Below, piece by piece: positions 12,772 to 24,309 of a stretch of DNA of 64,000 bases. The stretch is taken from the NCBI GenBank assembly GCA_025531455.1, contig JAMYHL010000038.1, positions 62,001-126,000 on the forward strand, written 5' to 3'. The stretch's first letter is position 1, and each line of letters opens with the position of its first letter. Source of the DNA: Apiotrichum sp. Y4204 (lineage: Eukaryota; Basidiomycota; Tremellomycetes; Trichosporonales; Trichosporonaceae). Both the position numbers and the translations under genes were made by a program. Below the pieces are notes generated by a model that was not told where the DNA came from, did not search any database, and saw only the letters and a program-made list of their open reading frames with translations.

Positions 12772-13416
12772 TCTGTATTCTAATGGCTCTGGCTAGTTTG
12801 GGTCGTGGGGGGGGTTGATGACGACAACGGCAATGCCAGAGCAGCGAGTGTGCGGTATGGTGGCAAGGATGCGACACAACTTTGTGGCCTCGATACGAGG
12901 ACGGACCGCAGCTCACTTGCATCCCAAAAAGGATGTAAAGTAGAGGAATCTGATCTGAGGACCTCAGCAGTCGACAACCAACGTCAAGCGCGGCGGCTGA
13001 GCACAGCCAATAGGGATCGGCGGAATCAGAAATGATCATCGATAATGATGATGTGCAGGGGGGAGGGAAGGCCGATCCCCCGATCATCGGAGAGAGGGTG
13101 CAATAAGGACTCCTCGAGGGCAGAGGAGCCAAGGCAGAGTCTGGCAGCTAGAGCCAGCCCAGGCGGGCCCGGGTTTTGGTACTGATTCATTACATGGTGA
13201 GATGCAGAATTCCAACGGGATATTGATTCTCGTGTGTTGGAGCTCGTCTTTTGAACGTCGACGTTGTTTCCGCCACTTCCACCAGTCCATTCAACACTAG
13301 TAGTGCTCGCCATCTCGTCGCGTCTGCTCAGCGCGTGATATAAACCCGAACTTGTCCCTCTTACTTCATCCGCCCAGCTCGACTCCCCACAACCCCACCA
13401 CACTCTATAGGCTGCG
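12772..13416. other. Shared upstream region of small TM protein and ZIP transporter
   Basis: 645 bp between divergent starts, with no supported gene. A GATATAAA TATA-like word lies about 75 bp upstream of the ZIP ATG. Confidence 0.5.
13338..13345 (+). promoter_or_regulatory. TATA-like element upstream of ZIP transporter
   Basis: GATATAAA lies about 75 bp before the ATG at 13417. Position is suggestive only. Confidence 0.25.
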
Positions 13417-15167
13417 ATGCCGCTTTTCACGCTGCTCGCCCAGAGCGGCGCCATGTTCCTCGCGAGCGCTGTTGTCGGCTCGCTGCCGTTGCTCTGCAAG
13501 GGCCGCATGAGCGGTGAGTGAAGATGGATGGGATGCAATGCCAGCCAGTTACTCCGCGGAGTTGTCGAGGGCAATCGCAGTTTGTCGGTCAATTCGCCCT
13601 CGTGCACCGCACACGTTTCAACGCTGCGCAGCACCGCGTCGTTCCCGAGCTCATTCCCGACGTTGTTCACAGGCTGACACTCAGCGCTCACTCTCGAGTC
13701 GATCCAGGTCTTCGGCATGGGCCTGCTCGTCGGCGCCGCCCTGACGATCATTATTCCAGAGTGCGTGAATGAGGGTCTATGGCCGAATTGGGCACCGAAG
13801 GCGTGGTCTGAGACGCGCCAAGATGCACCGAGATGCGCCGAGATGTGTTGAGATGCGTTCGTCACTCGGCAAGCATTCGCGCCCATTGTTGTGTCGCGAC
13901 TGGCTCCGCACTGTTGTGTTTGTGTTGGCACTCTCTCCCCACTTCCTCTACACCGATGCCCAGACGCACCCCGATGCTATCAACCCGCGTTCAGTGCTGA
14001 TCCACAGGGGCGTCGAGACGCTGTATGCGGCGGATCCGAATGCGCATGTAATTGGAGTGGCGCTTCTTTCGGGCTTTGCCCTGATGCTTCTGTGAGTACA
14101 AGCCCGATACGAGGAGTGGAGAAGTGTGGGAGGCGATAAGAGGACCTGTGCTGTATCTGTTTGAGGACGGACAGGTGGACGGAACGGTGGACGAGGACCT
14201 GGCAGGTTGGAGTGCCACTCCTGCTGCGTCGAAAATCCCACACCGCTCAGTCGTCTGCCGTCAGCCATTTGGTCAAGCACATGCCGCTGACTGGCAATGG
14301 CACGCACACCGACTGCATGCTGAGTGCCAGTGTCGAGACACATCACTCCGAGAAGAAGCCTGTGCGCGCGCCTGGCTCCGTGCTTCCGCTGGCCACCTTG
14401 TCGCCGCGACTGACAAGCAGCGTCGAAAACCTCTCGCCGCATCCGCCGCACGCTCCCGAGGAAGATGAGCAGCGGCACCCAATGCTGCCCAAGGAAGACG
14501 ACTGCGAGACCCACGCCGCCGCACACGGACTGTCAGCGACGCTTGGCCTCGTCATTCATGGCGCAGCGGACGGCATTGCCATTGGCGCGAGCAGCCTCAC
14601 TGGAAATGCCAAGCTCGGTATGGTCGTGTTCATTGCTGTTATCGTACACAAGGGTGAGACTTTCCGTTTTGTGGAATTTGGCTAATTCCAGGCCCCGCCG
14701 CGCTGGGACTCACGACGACTCTGCTCTCCCTCCATCTCTCTGCGGCCCAGGTTCGCCGGCGTCTGCTCATATTCTCGGCGGCGGCGCCTGTCGGAGCACT
14801 GGTGACGTACGGCGCTGTCGAACTCTTCGGCGGTGCTGTACAGGGTTCGGGACGGGGTAGCCTGGGCTGGTGGACTGGTGTTGTTCTTCTGTTCTCTGTG
14901 AGTTTTGATGGTTATCTTGCTAGATACGCAACAACAACCGTTCTGGACCTTTCGCTCACGCCACAGGGCGGCTCCTTCCTCTATGTCGCAACTGTCATCC
15001 AGCCAATCTCGCAGACGGGACCCGACGACCACTGCCACGACGTGCACCACGAGGTGCACCGCAACGACCGCCCGCAAATGCACAACGGTGCGCGCACAGG
15101 TCTCATACTCGCCGGTATGCTGTTGCCCCTCGGCCTCAGCATTCTCGTCGGACGTCATGAGCACTAA
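13417..15167 (+). CDS. ZIP-family metal transporter, SLC39A9/ATX2-like
   Basis: A predicted zinc/manganese transporter of the Golgi or secretory membranes, the ZIP9 subfamily that includes yeast ATX2. Exons 13417-13513, 13685-13760, 14008-14091, 14265-14653, 14692-14897, 14967-15167 give 350 aa. TM1 is FLASAVVGSLPLLCKG. TM2 is GMGLLVGAALTIIIPEGVETLY. The metal-site helix is GLVIHGAADGIAIGAS (the HGxxDGIAxGA signature), and VHKGPAALGLTT follows in the next helix. The loop before the last TM is His-rich (DDHCHDVHHEVHRNDRPQMH). A Ser/Pro variable loop separates TM3 and TM4. Introns 1-3 are unusually long for this window (171-247 nt). Confidence 0.9.
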
Positions 15168-15690
15168 TGACCATCTCGCATTCCCTCACTGAATGGAACC
15201 GCGGTCAACGAAGGGAAGGAAATGGGACATCAGTCGCATTTCGGTGGATTTCGGCATATTCGCATTTCCCGCTCCCAACTCCCACCACAGATGGGTCGCA
15301 TCTTTAAGCAATTACGACAATCACAACATCCGCGGTCGCGACCTCCCCAACGATGCCGCCGGCAAAAGCTCACATCACCCTTCCCTTGCCCTCAACTGTG
15401 TGCCTCCTTTTCCTGTCTCATACCACTCTGGCACTTGCATCATCAACATTGCCTTGCCTGATTCCCGCCTCCGAATTGTATTATCATAGACTGGTGTCAT
15501 CATATGCGAATCGTACAGAATAGTGAGCGACACACGCCCTAATCTCCTTGGAAAGCAGGGGGCTTTCCAATGTTTCCTCAGTTGCTGGACACAACTAGAG
15601 TGCGTCTACCAACGTACAACCTCCCCACCAACTAATCCACATCATCCCAGCTGCGTGGGTCAGCTTTTCGCTTTGGGCAGCGTCTACTCA
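15168..15690. other. Convergent intergenic region
   Basis: 523 bp between the 3' ends of the ZIP transporter and the RING ligase. I see no gene; it presumably holds both 3' UTRs. Confidence 0.5.
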
Positions 15691-17734
15691 CTAATTCGGA
15701 TTCTCGCGGCCCGCGCTTGCAGCCCGCTGGCGCTCCTCCCGCTCGTGTTGCTCCCGCTCCCGCTGCGCATGCATTGCCCTGTAATCGGCGGGGATGGCGC
15801 TCGACATGCTCAAGCCCGACATGTTGCCCGGGTTGTAACCAGTGCGGGGCGATCCACCAGCGACGCCGTCCCGGGTAAGATTGCCCAAATCCTCGTCCGG
15901 CGGATCTTCTGCGTCTGTGTGCACCGACTCGTCCGCAGATTCATCCACTGCCTCTGCTTCATCCGATGGCTCGTCGGGGGGCACGAATGAGTTGGAGAGC
16001 GTTGACAAACGGCGAACAAATTCTCGCCGAGGGCCGGGGACACCGCCGGGAGCGTATGGTTCGGGCCAGGAGGCGTCAACGGATGCACCCTCGAGGCTTC
16101 TGCGAAATTGCTCAATCCGTTCCCGGTCGTCTTCTTGAGGCATCGAGTCTGGCTCCGGGTCCGGTGAAGGCGTAGCAGTCTCGGGTTCGGCCGTTCCGGT
16201 TGCCGCTCCTGACTGACCGAACAACCGATGGAGTGTGCTTGTGACTGTATTAGAGATGAAGTCGGTTGCCGCTGCAAGAGGGTTGCGATGTTGATTGCCC
16301 TCCTGAGCCCGCGCATTATCGTTTGGAATCTCGCCGTGAGTCGGCATCTCGGCGGATGGCGGATCATTCTCGGCGGATGGCAGCAGTGAGAACCGACACA
16401 CCGGACATGATCCGTTGCTCTTCAGCCACGGTATCAGGCAGTCGGGGTGGAAAATATGCTTGCACGGGATCCTGATCACGATATCCGTCACGACAAAGTC
16501 TTCCATGCAGATCGGGCAATCCTTGAACTGGCTCTCCTCTAAACGTCAGCTGGCAGAACCAACACTCCCAAACTAACCGAGGGCTTTGTCATCGAACTTG
16601 ATGCGAGGTAGACCGTTGATCACCGCCTCACTTGCAGGAAGGGGACCTTGTGGCCCAGCAGCCTGCATTAGCCGCTCAAGAATATCAGCGTAGCCGCCAT
16701 CCGTCATCACATAGTCCCCAAACTGGCCACGTCCGGGGAATACGCCCGGGGCACCACCGTCCTCAGCAAGCATGTCAAACAATGCTTGAAGCTCAGCGTT
16801 AGCTATGATTATAATCCCACGTTGGCTGCTTCTCACGAAGAGGGCTCCAGAGGCCTCCTCTGGTCGCAGAGGCCGTGTTTCTTGCCCCGGTCTGTTCTGT
16901 GGAGGCGATGGCGGTGCCCCGAACCCGCGGAAGTATCTGTGATGTGAGCATTCACACAGTCACACCGCTTGGTAAAACAATACTCACGCATCTAGCCCAT
17001 CACCAGAATCGGTCGGTACATTCCTACGCGATGGTGCGCCGAAGACTTCTGGGCCGCTTCCTGTCATGATTGTAAACGAGGCATTTCCCCAGTTGAATGT
17101 ACGCGTCCGGGGGCCACTTGGCGCTGAATCACCTGGGTCAGAGTCGGGACGCGGCGGTACCGTAGGTGGGCCGTCGGTACTGCTGCCGGCTTGTGGTCCT
17201 GGGCCGCCAAGGATGGACCCGAGGAAGTCAAAGAAGCTGCCGCCGTCACCAGCGCCAACCGGGGGCCCAGACGACGGTCGGGGAGGGACGGGTGGTGGCC
17301 CGACGCTGGGCCGTATGGGCGGGTGGGGCAGTTCGTGAAATGGATCAGGATTGACATCCTCGTCGAGCTTGGCGTGAGTTGCAAGTTCCGAAGGCTGAGG
17401 GGAGGGGGACGCGGATCACACGCGCAATGGGCAGAAAGCCTAGCGCTCGGATGCCGCCACACAACGTACAATCTCGAGGAACTCGGAATTACAAGAGGCA
17501 CAGTGTGGGACGTTGTCAACCTGCCATTAGCTACGAACTGCCGACGGTGGCGAACGCACCATGATCGGCCGCATCTGCGCGCCGCACTGCACGTTAGTAT
17601 ATGCAAAAAGAAAAGACGGCAATGGTTATGTGGCCGCCCAAGAGGGAAGACAATAAGATATTCCGTCTCTCGCTTGAAGATGATGCTCAACGTACTTCAT
17701 GACAGAGCCAGAACGGCGCGGCCTGGTTTGGCAT
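15691..17734 (-). CDS. RING-H2 E3 ubiquitin ligase with N-terminal zinc ribbon (RNF115/126-like)
   Basis: A predicted ubiquitin ligase of the RNF115/RNF126 type. Exons: 17734-17696, 17586-17560, 17520-17470, 17394-16988, 16936-16578, 16538-15691, giving 576 aa (567 if the exon 4 acceptor is 27 nt further in). The N-terminus carries a C-x2-C...C-x2-C zinc ribbon (LCHEC...HCASC), which is assembled across three small exons and in RNF126 binds client or ubiquitin. The middle is Pro/Gly-rich. The RING-H2 is at residues 302-342 with spacing C-x2-C-x14-C-x1-H-x2-H-x2-C-x10-C-x2-C, all ligands present. The C-terminal ~230 aa are Ser/Pro/Glu-rich and disordered, ending in an Arg/Glu coil. The linker FDDKALEESQFKDCPIC matches family members. 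Confidence 0.9.
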
Positions 17735-18567
17735 GGTGGGGGTGTGTGGTGTGTCTTGTGGTAAGATTCGCTATGTCATGCGAGTGAGCGCGAGTGGGAT
17801 AGGAGAGGAAAGGAAGAACGACAGAAAGTGGTGGTTTCTTATTATTGGTGAGCGTTGTTGATGCTGGTGCTGATGTTTTCGCTGATGCGGACAGGGCTAC
17901 CCGTGGGGGGTTGTGATGATCGTAGCGGCAGACAGAGGGGAATGAGTAATGCGGGGGGGTTGTGTGGAATGGAATGTGCTGGGATTGTGGAAATGGAGGA
18001 GGAAGAGGAAGTTGAAGCAATCTCCGCTTTTCAGTTCCATTGTCATGCATTCCTGGAGTGTCGGTGGACCGTGAAGGCCGTGAATCAACCAACTGTGCGT
18101 ACAGGACGTACAGTAGTACATACAGTCCGCATTGCGGTGCACAGCTTGCAACAATCGGCAATGACGCGCACTGACGCACACTCAGCAACGATCAGCTTGG
18201 TGGTGGCGATTAGGGGGCCAGAGGTTTACGTAAGTAGTCTGATGCCGGCCTCGGCCGATGTTTGAGGCTCGGGGCCCGATTCAGTCCACAGTCTCGCCCC
18301 AGTTCGCCACCCATTGTGTGAGGCCTGCGGGGCAGAGTTTCAACGGCACAGTGTGGTGTTGTGCACAATTCCGGTCCAGGCCTGACAACCTAGAACGTTC
18401 GACAACAAAGAGCAATACATTACGAGCAGATGCTTATGCATGCACAAAGCATTGCTGTCGGTGCTGACACGTCGACACGTTGCTCGTGGCTCGTCGTGGC
18501 ACAGGGGGATGAGGTACAAACAACATGTGGGAGGACAGAAACGCGGCGCGAGCGTGGTGAAGGCACA
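17735..18567. other. Intergenic region upstream of RING ligase
   Basis: 833 bp between the RING ligase start and the 3' end of the first DUF7918-like gene. It contains purine-rich tracts (GGAGGAGGAAGAGGAAG near 17994). No gene seen. Confidence 0.5.
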
Positions 18568-19991
18568 TCACGCCGGCTCGTTGGGAACCGACTCGGCCTC
18601 CTGGGCGAGGGCATGGAGGTTGCCCCTCGACCTCTTCCGCATCCGCGACACGGGGTCGATGTCCGGATTTGTACGCGTGCGCTTCAGCGTGTTGAGGGGG
18701 TTGCTGCGCACGGGGTTGAGCTGGTGGAGGGCCTGCGTGAGCGGACCGAGGCGCTGACGCAGGCTCCGGCGGCGTTCCACGGGGACTGAGGCTGGAACAA
18801 CTCCGCGTGCGATCAACTCGTCGCGCGTCGCGTACTGTATGTGAGCGTGTGATAACACTAGATGTACTATTTCGGGAGACAACAATACGCACAGTGATGC
18901 GTACTTGGCACTCAGGAGCGATTGGATCGCGCGTGAGATTGTACTTCCTGCTCTGCGCCGCGGGTGCACCCAAGTCACCGCTACGGATCAGCCGTTATCT
19001 TGGGATGCTGTACAATATACTAACCCCACATACGCCTCTCCCTCCTGAGATCTCGGACGCGGAGGGGCGCTCACGGCGGGGTACCCCGTCGACGAGAAGA
19101 CGAAGATGCCGCTCACGAGGGTCACGACAATGGTGCCCCGCTCGTCGTCCTCGTCAGTGTCTGAGTCCTCGTCGCGGTCACTGTCCTCGGCCTCTGATAA
19201 CAATGTCACGTCCTCAGAACCCTCGCTATCATTCAAATGCCCGTCTCGGATACTCCCAGCCTCCTCTCTGGTCTGTGCAAGTCAGCCACGCCTACCAGCG
19301 TCTCCCACACCCCACTCAGACACCAATTGTAACCCACCGTAACAAACGTCAGTCGCCGCCCACGGACCACGCCTCCGACCTCCTCATACGACGTGTCCTT
19401 GCGCACGCTGTGCGGGCTCATGCGGCGGTACGCAATACCGGACGATGCCCGCCCGTCAATGCGAATTGCCACGTTCACGTCCTGGGCGACGGACGGTGGG
19501 CGGTCGACGACGATGGAAAACTCCTGCAGTCAGGGACGCTGCCACATGCTTACTCCGTCTAGCTTGCGCTAGTCTCGCACTCACTTGGCCCTCGACGCAC
19601 TCGACGCAGAAGCTTATGCGCCCACTGTGGCTCCCGCGCGGCGGCAGATGATGCACCGCGTGCTCGGCTATCGGCGTAAAGGCATGCCAATAGGGTGGAA
19701 GACAGGGTAGATTAACGGTTGGCGATATGCGTATCAGTCAGCCAGGTTCCGATCTCCGAGTTTCCTATTCCAGCATCCAGCATCGGCAAGTTGGGGTTCT
19801 TAGGTTTTCTTCTAGTTGATTCCGACAAGAACAAAGAACAACCTTTCCCCGAAGCCGTAGCCGCGATCACAGTTGCCCCGTTAGGCAAGTGCGAGCTGTT
19901 TCACGTTCACGCTTCACGTACGCAGCGGATTCCCATCCCGGTCCCTCAGGCCGACCTCCCAGTGTGCCCAGAACCCGGTGTCGATCTTCAT
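18568..19991 (-). CDS. DUF7918-like protein, tandem copy A
   Basis: Function unknown. Exons: 19991-19922, 19667-19585, 19523-19338, 19272-19025, 18980-18905, 18834-18568, giving 309 aa. It shares an ordered set of motifs with the next two genes: an N-terminal WxxWEV, then (F/Y)xVEC before an exon border, EFxIxV starting the next exon, a lone IDGR, GTIVVTL, YVG, and YATRDELIARGVVP near the C-terminus. This layout resembles the basidiomycete-expanded DUF7918 family; the assignment is from memory of the family pattern. An acidic Asp/Glu/Ser stretch precedes GTIVVTL. The tail is basic (Arg/Asn-rich). It lacks the intron after WE that B and C have. The start ATG fits the paralogue N-termini. Confidence 0.72.
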
Positions 19992-20879
19992 GGCGGCGAA
20001 CGTTGAGCGCGATGCAATGCGATAGCGAGCGTGAATGACAGGAAGAAGTGAAGATGCAAAGAGTTTGGAGGTGCGGGGATAAACACCTTGTTGTTGATGG
20101 GAGCGGAGAATCTACGCGAGAGGCGGCCTACGCGGTTCCCACGCCTCCGACTCATACCGCGTAGTCGTTACGCCGTACGCCGTTACTGTTGACATGCCTC
20201 ACAACATGCCGAAAAGCATGCATTGGCTGCACTGGCTAGTGGCTGCATTGGCTACACTGCCGAGACGCGGATTTCGGTCATGCGGTATAAGCTCGGTCGT
20301 GTAGTTGATTCCAGGAACGCAAGACTCCGCGTTGGCATGCACGCGTAGACATCCGCTCGCCACTACACATGCACGACATTGCAGGCTGGATCTCGAGCAC
20401 GTTGGTCTAATAGTCTATCAGCTGTCAGCTTGATGCACTGCGAAAAGTGTTGGTAACAGGAACAGCATGTACGAGAATGGTGAGATTGGCCGACGCCAGC
20501 AGCCTGCGCTATTGCATGGGAACTGCGGGTTCTTTTAGCGCACCCAGAAGATGTCGAAGAATGACCCAAAGAGGAAAGTAGATAACACACCTTTTTAAGG
20601 TGTGGAAAAGAACAAGCCAAAAACAAGCCGAATCGGGAAAAATCAATAAACATGAAAATCAAAATCAAAAGTCAAGAAAGGTCAATAAAAAGAAGTCGCG
20701 CTCCTGAGAACGCCAGTCTGTGGCTGTCACTATGAGGCTCCCACTGTACGTACTGAACATACAGTACATGTGATCAGGATTGCATACTCGATTACGACCC
20801 AGCTACGTGCATCTCTTCTCCCGGCCATAGTGCACAGTACAGTATCTTACAGGTGTGAGATTGCTCCCACTTCTTGTTA
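19992..20879. other. Intergenic region between DUF7918-like copies A and B
   Basis: 888 bp with no supported gene. It has A-rich stretches near 20600-20690 that may be the 3' UTR of copy B. Confidence 0.5.
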
Positions 20880-22061
20880 CTAGAGGGTGTCCTCCGAGTC
20901 GCTCGAGTGCACCGAGTCGTTGTCCGAGTCGCTCGTCGAGGCGGACTTCTCGTACCCAAAGACAATCCTCTTCTTGGAAACCTTGGTCTTGTCCTTCTTG
21001 CACTTGCGCCTCGTGATGATGGCCGAGAAGGGCCACCAGCACCAAGGGCGGCGGAGGACGAGAGCGGGCGCAGACGCCGTTTTGGCGACCGGGATGTCGG
21101 GCGAGAGGCCACGGATGGAAAAGGTTTTCTCGCAAAATATGTCAAAGGGGGGTACGTCGGGCAGAGGGGTGGGAATGATGCCGTCTGCAATGAGCGCATC
21201 GCGCGTGGCGTACTGTTGTTAGTGACGCAGACGGGGGCAAGTGGTCGCACTCACCTTGATTGCGAATATGTGTTCGGGCACATTCGTGCTCTTGGTGAAA
21301 AGGCAAGCGACGCCCTTGTCGTTGTACACCGGTCCATAGGGACCGGCTCTGCAGATCAGTTAGAATAGTTAACCCTGGACACACCCAACATAGGTATCGG
21401 GGACCTGCAGTCAGCGCCCACCAACCGACCCTTACCCACCTTTTTGTGCGAGGTTTGCACCGTGCGCTCGCCGAGTACGGTAATGGGCGGAACGTAGACA
21501 TAGTTGGCGTAGGTGTACGTTCCATGGCGCAGGGTCACAGCAATGCTGCCGGGTTCCTGGGAACGGGGCAACTTGGGCGCGTCCTTGCGGCGCTCCTTGG
21601 CAGTCAGCACACACGACACCTCGATATTTCTCACGAGCTTGCGAAACACCAGGCTGCGCTCGCGCAGCTCCCCGCCGACCCGCTCAAATGCGCGGCCAAA
21701 GCGGTATACCTTTCCGCGGGTACCAGCGTAGATCTTGGGGGTGAGCCATGCGCCATCGACACGAAAGTCGAGGCGCGTGTCGTCTGTCGAGTATGGGCCG
21801 TTCACGCAGATGAGAAACTCCTGCGACTATGAGTGTGCGTTCAGACGTAAAGCTCACAGTGTCGTGCTCGCATTCTACGTAAAACTCTGTGCGGGTCTCA
21901 CTGGTCTTGGTGCGCGCCGAGTGCTCGGCTGGAGTGAGCCGCGCACAGGTTAGTACTTACCGAGCCGCTTGCCATCCTTGGTCTCGATGTGCACCTGGTG
22001 TCAGCGGGCCCAAGAGACGACATACCTCCCAACCCTTCCAGCTTCCCTCTTGAACTTTCAT
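20880..22061 (-). CDS. DUF7918-like protein, tandem copy B
   Basis: Function unknown. Exons: 22061-22026, 21994-21961, 21928-21858, 21820-21440, 21404-21385, 21348-21255, 21212-20880, giving 322 aa. Motifs run MKVQEGSWKGWEVHIE, EFYVECEHD, EFLICV, the VDG core, GSIAVTLRHG, SHKK|VPDTYVG|AGPYGP and YATRDALIADGIIPTPLP. The order matches copies A and C and the DUF7918 pattern. The C-terminus has a basic patch (RRKCKKDKTKVSKKR) followed by an acidic Ser/Asp tail. Introns 1 and 2 are only 31 and 32 nt, and exon 5 is a 20-nt microexon. All phases close exactly. Confidence 0.75.
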
Positions 22062-22988
22062 GTCGACGATGATGGGAGATGATAAGAAGGCAGGAGAGTG
22101 GGGGAGGTAAAGAAGAAGAGAGCAGATTGAGTGTATAAGTAGAATTCCCAGAGCTGCTCCCCTGCCAACTCAGAGCACCCCATGTGCTCTGAAGGGAAGA
22201 CTGAAGGGGGCCCACGGTCCAACTCAAGCGAAGTGCCGGCCGGAGATCTTTGGCGCCTCCCAGATGCTGTTGGGCACACGTCAAGTCGTAGCAACAGGCG
22301 CAGACTCACCGTCTTCGGGCGCACTGGCGTCCTTGTTGTCGCTTTGTGTAAGCGAGACCAAGGCACTTGAGATCGATCTGGACCCAGATCCTGGCGGCGT
22401 TGAGAGATTCTTGAGTGGCCCAAAGACAGTGTGACCCCACAGTACACGTTAAGACACATCTGAAGAGAAGGTCACCCCGATATCGGCATGACATGGCCGC
22501 TGCGATATCACAGTCGTGATATGAGCTAGTCGCCCTCGAGTTGCACGTCTGCTCCAGCGTGGGTGTTAGGAACATGAACGTAAGAAGAGATGCAGCAACA
22601 AATTATGTCAATCAGTCCGAAAGCCAAGCACTATGACCACTCTGCAGTCGTGTATCAAGCTGGAGCCCAGCCTCCCCTGGAGCCACAGAAAATCTCATCC
22701 ATTTCGGCGCAGCTATCTCATATAACCACTGGTGCTTCGCACGCTGATGGGGGCCGTATCACTCATGAACAATATATACATCGATGCCGGGTATCGTCGC
22801 ACTCAATTCTTGGAAGTTGTCAGTTGTTTATCCTAGTGAGCAATCCGGTACGGCTCAGCGCCCACATAGGAACTCACTCGGTGTCAGGTATCCACTGTCA
22901 ACGCCTGAAAAGCTTGTTCTCCAATCCAGGTAATAATATCGACCAGCAGCTTGTCATTGGACTTGACGACGCGTTGTCGGAGATTCCG
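22062..22988. other. Intergenic region between DUF7918-like copies B and C
   Basis: 927 bp upstream of copy B and downstream of copy C. I see no gene. Confidence 0.5.
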
Positions 22989-24309
22989 TCAAGTCTTCGT
23001 CGCAAGCTCCACTTCGGTCTTCACTTCGGTCTTAACTAGGGGTTTCTCGTCCTCATCATCATCGTCGTTCGTGAGATCGACCACACCGTCGTCCTCATCG
23101 TCGTCATCAACGTTGCTCAAATTGACGAAGATCGGGGGCTTGTCGTCGTTGGTGAGGTCGACGGTGTGGATTTTACGCCGTTTCGCAGGAGCGGGTTGGA
23201 CTTCAGGAATATCGTCCTCATCCTCGGCGTCGCGACGCGGCACAGAGCTGCCTTCACTTGTAGTCTGGCTCCCGCTGCCCTTGCGCTTTTTGCTGCCACG
23301 GGCCTTGTTCCCATTGGACTGGTGGTCACCGGTTGGATGTTCCTCGTTTATAGTAGAGGGAATGACTTCGCGGAGCTCTAGGATCCCACGCGTTGCGTAC
23401 TCCCGAGTCAGATGCTTCTGAGTGGAACAAGAAAATCACTCACTGTAAATCGAATCTCATATGGAGGAATGATTTGCGACTCCACCAAGGTGTATTGAGG
23501 AGTTGGGGCTGCTACACCAAGAGTGTCCCCACTGTTATCAGTTGCTTGGACTGGACTAAATCAGCTCACCCAACATAGGAGCTCAGATGTAGCTTGACTT
23601 TTAGCGGGTTAACAACACGAATCCATACCTTTTTGAGTTTCTCATCCACCACACGCTTGCTCTCGCCGGATACTTGGGGCAGTCCAAATGATTTTGGCGC
23701 CGCCCTATTATACAGACCGCCTCGAAGGCTGATCACAATAGTTCCCAGCTGCATACAAGTAGCAGAATCGAATTTTGGCCCATCCTCGATCTTTTCCTAA
23801 TGGGGGCTAAGTTTAAGAACGGTCCTGTTTACCTACAAGCTTGCAAAATTTGAGACTCTTGGCATGCACGATACCACTGATGCTTTCGAACAGCCTGTCG
23901 AACCTGCAGTGGTTCCGGGCATCGGCGGCAAAAATGGCATAGCCACTAATTTTCCGTCCATCGATGGTTGGAGTGACGGAACAGTCATTTTTGAGCCCTA
24001 CAAAACGACAGCAAACGACGAACTCCTGCGACGGTGAACAAATCGTCGGGAAGCCTAACAGAGTAAAAAGCCTCACCTGATCATCTTGACACTCGACAAA
24101 GAGCTCAATCAGACCTTTGTTATGGGTCCGAGTGGGAGGCGTGTGTTTGATGTTGTATTCGGCAAGACGCTGGTGAGTTCGGGCATCCTCAATGTACACC
24201 TGCCGTCAGCCCACAACTTCACCAGATGATGCTCCAGTTGGGCAACACTTCTTCACGTTGTGTAGCCACTTACTTCCCAACTGCCCCATTGCGCGTGTTT
24301 AAACTTCAT
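22989..24309 (-). CDS. DUF7918-like protein, tandem copy C, with SUMO-related motifs
   Basis: Function unknown; likely nuclear. Exons: 24309-24274, 24199-24077, 24025-23837, 23796-23629, 23592-23570, 23531-23444, 23399-22989, giving 345 aa. The paralogue motifs are WGSWEVYIED, LFVECQDD, EFVVCC, TIDGR, GTIVISLRGG, SSYVG and YATRGILELREVIP. The C-terminal ~100 aa differ from A and B. They carry basic clusters (ARGSKKRK at 242-249; AKRRK near 281-285), two acidic-flanked VDLTNDD motifs at 289-295 and 316-322 resembling SUMO-interaction motifs, and two overlapping V-K-T-E sites at 331-338 fitting the psi-K-x-E SUMO-acceptor consensus. The family call is by memory; the paralogy is seen directly. 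Confidence 0.74.

Noticed and set aside
13026..13931. 301-aa minus-strand frame
   Set aside because: Lies over exons 1-2 and introns of the ZIP transporter on the other strand; no recognisable domain.
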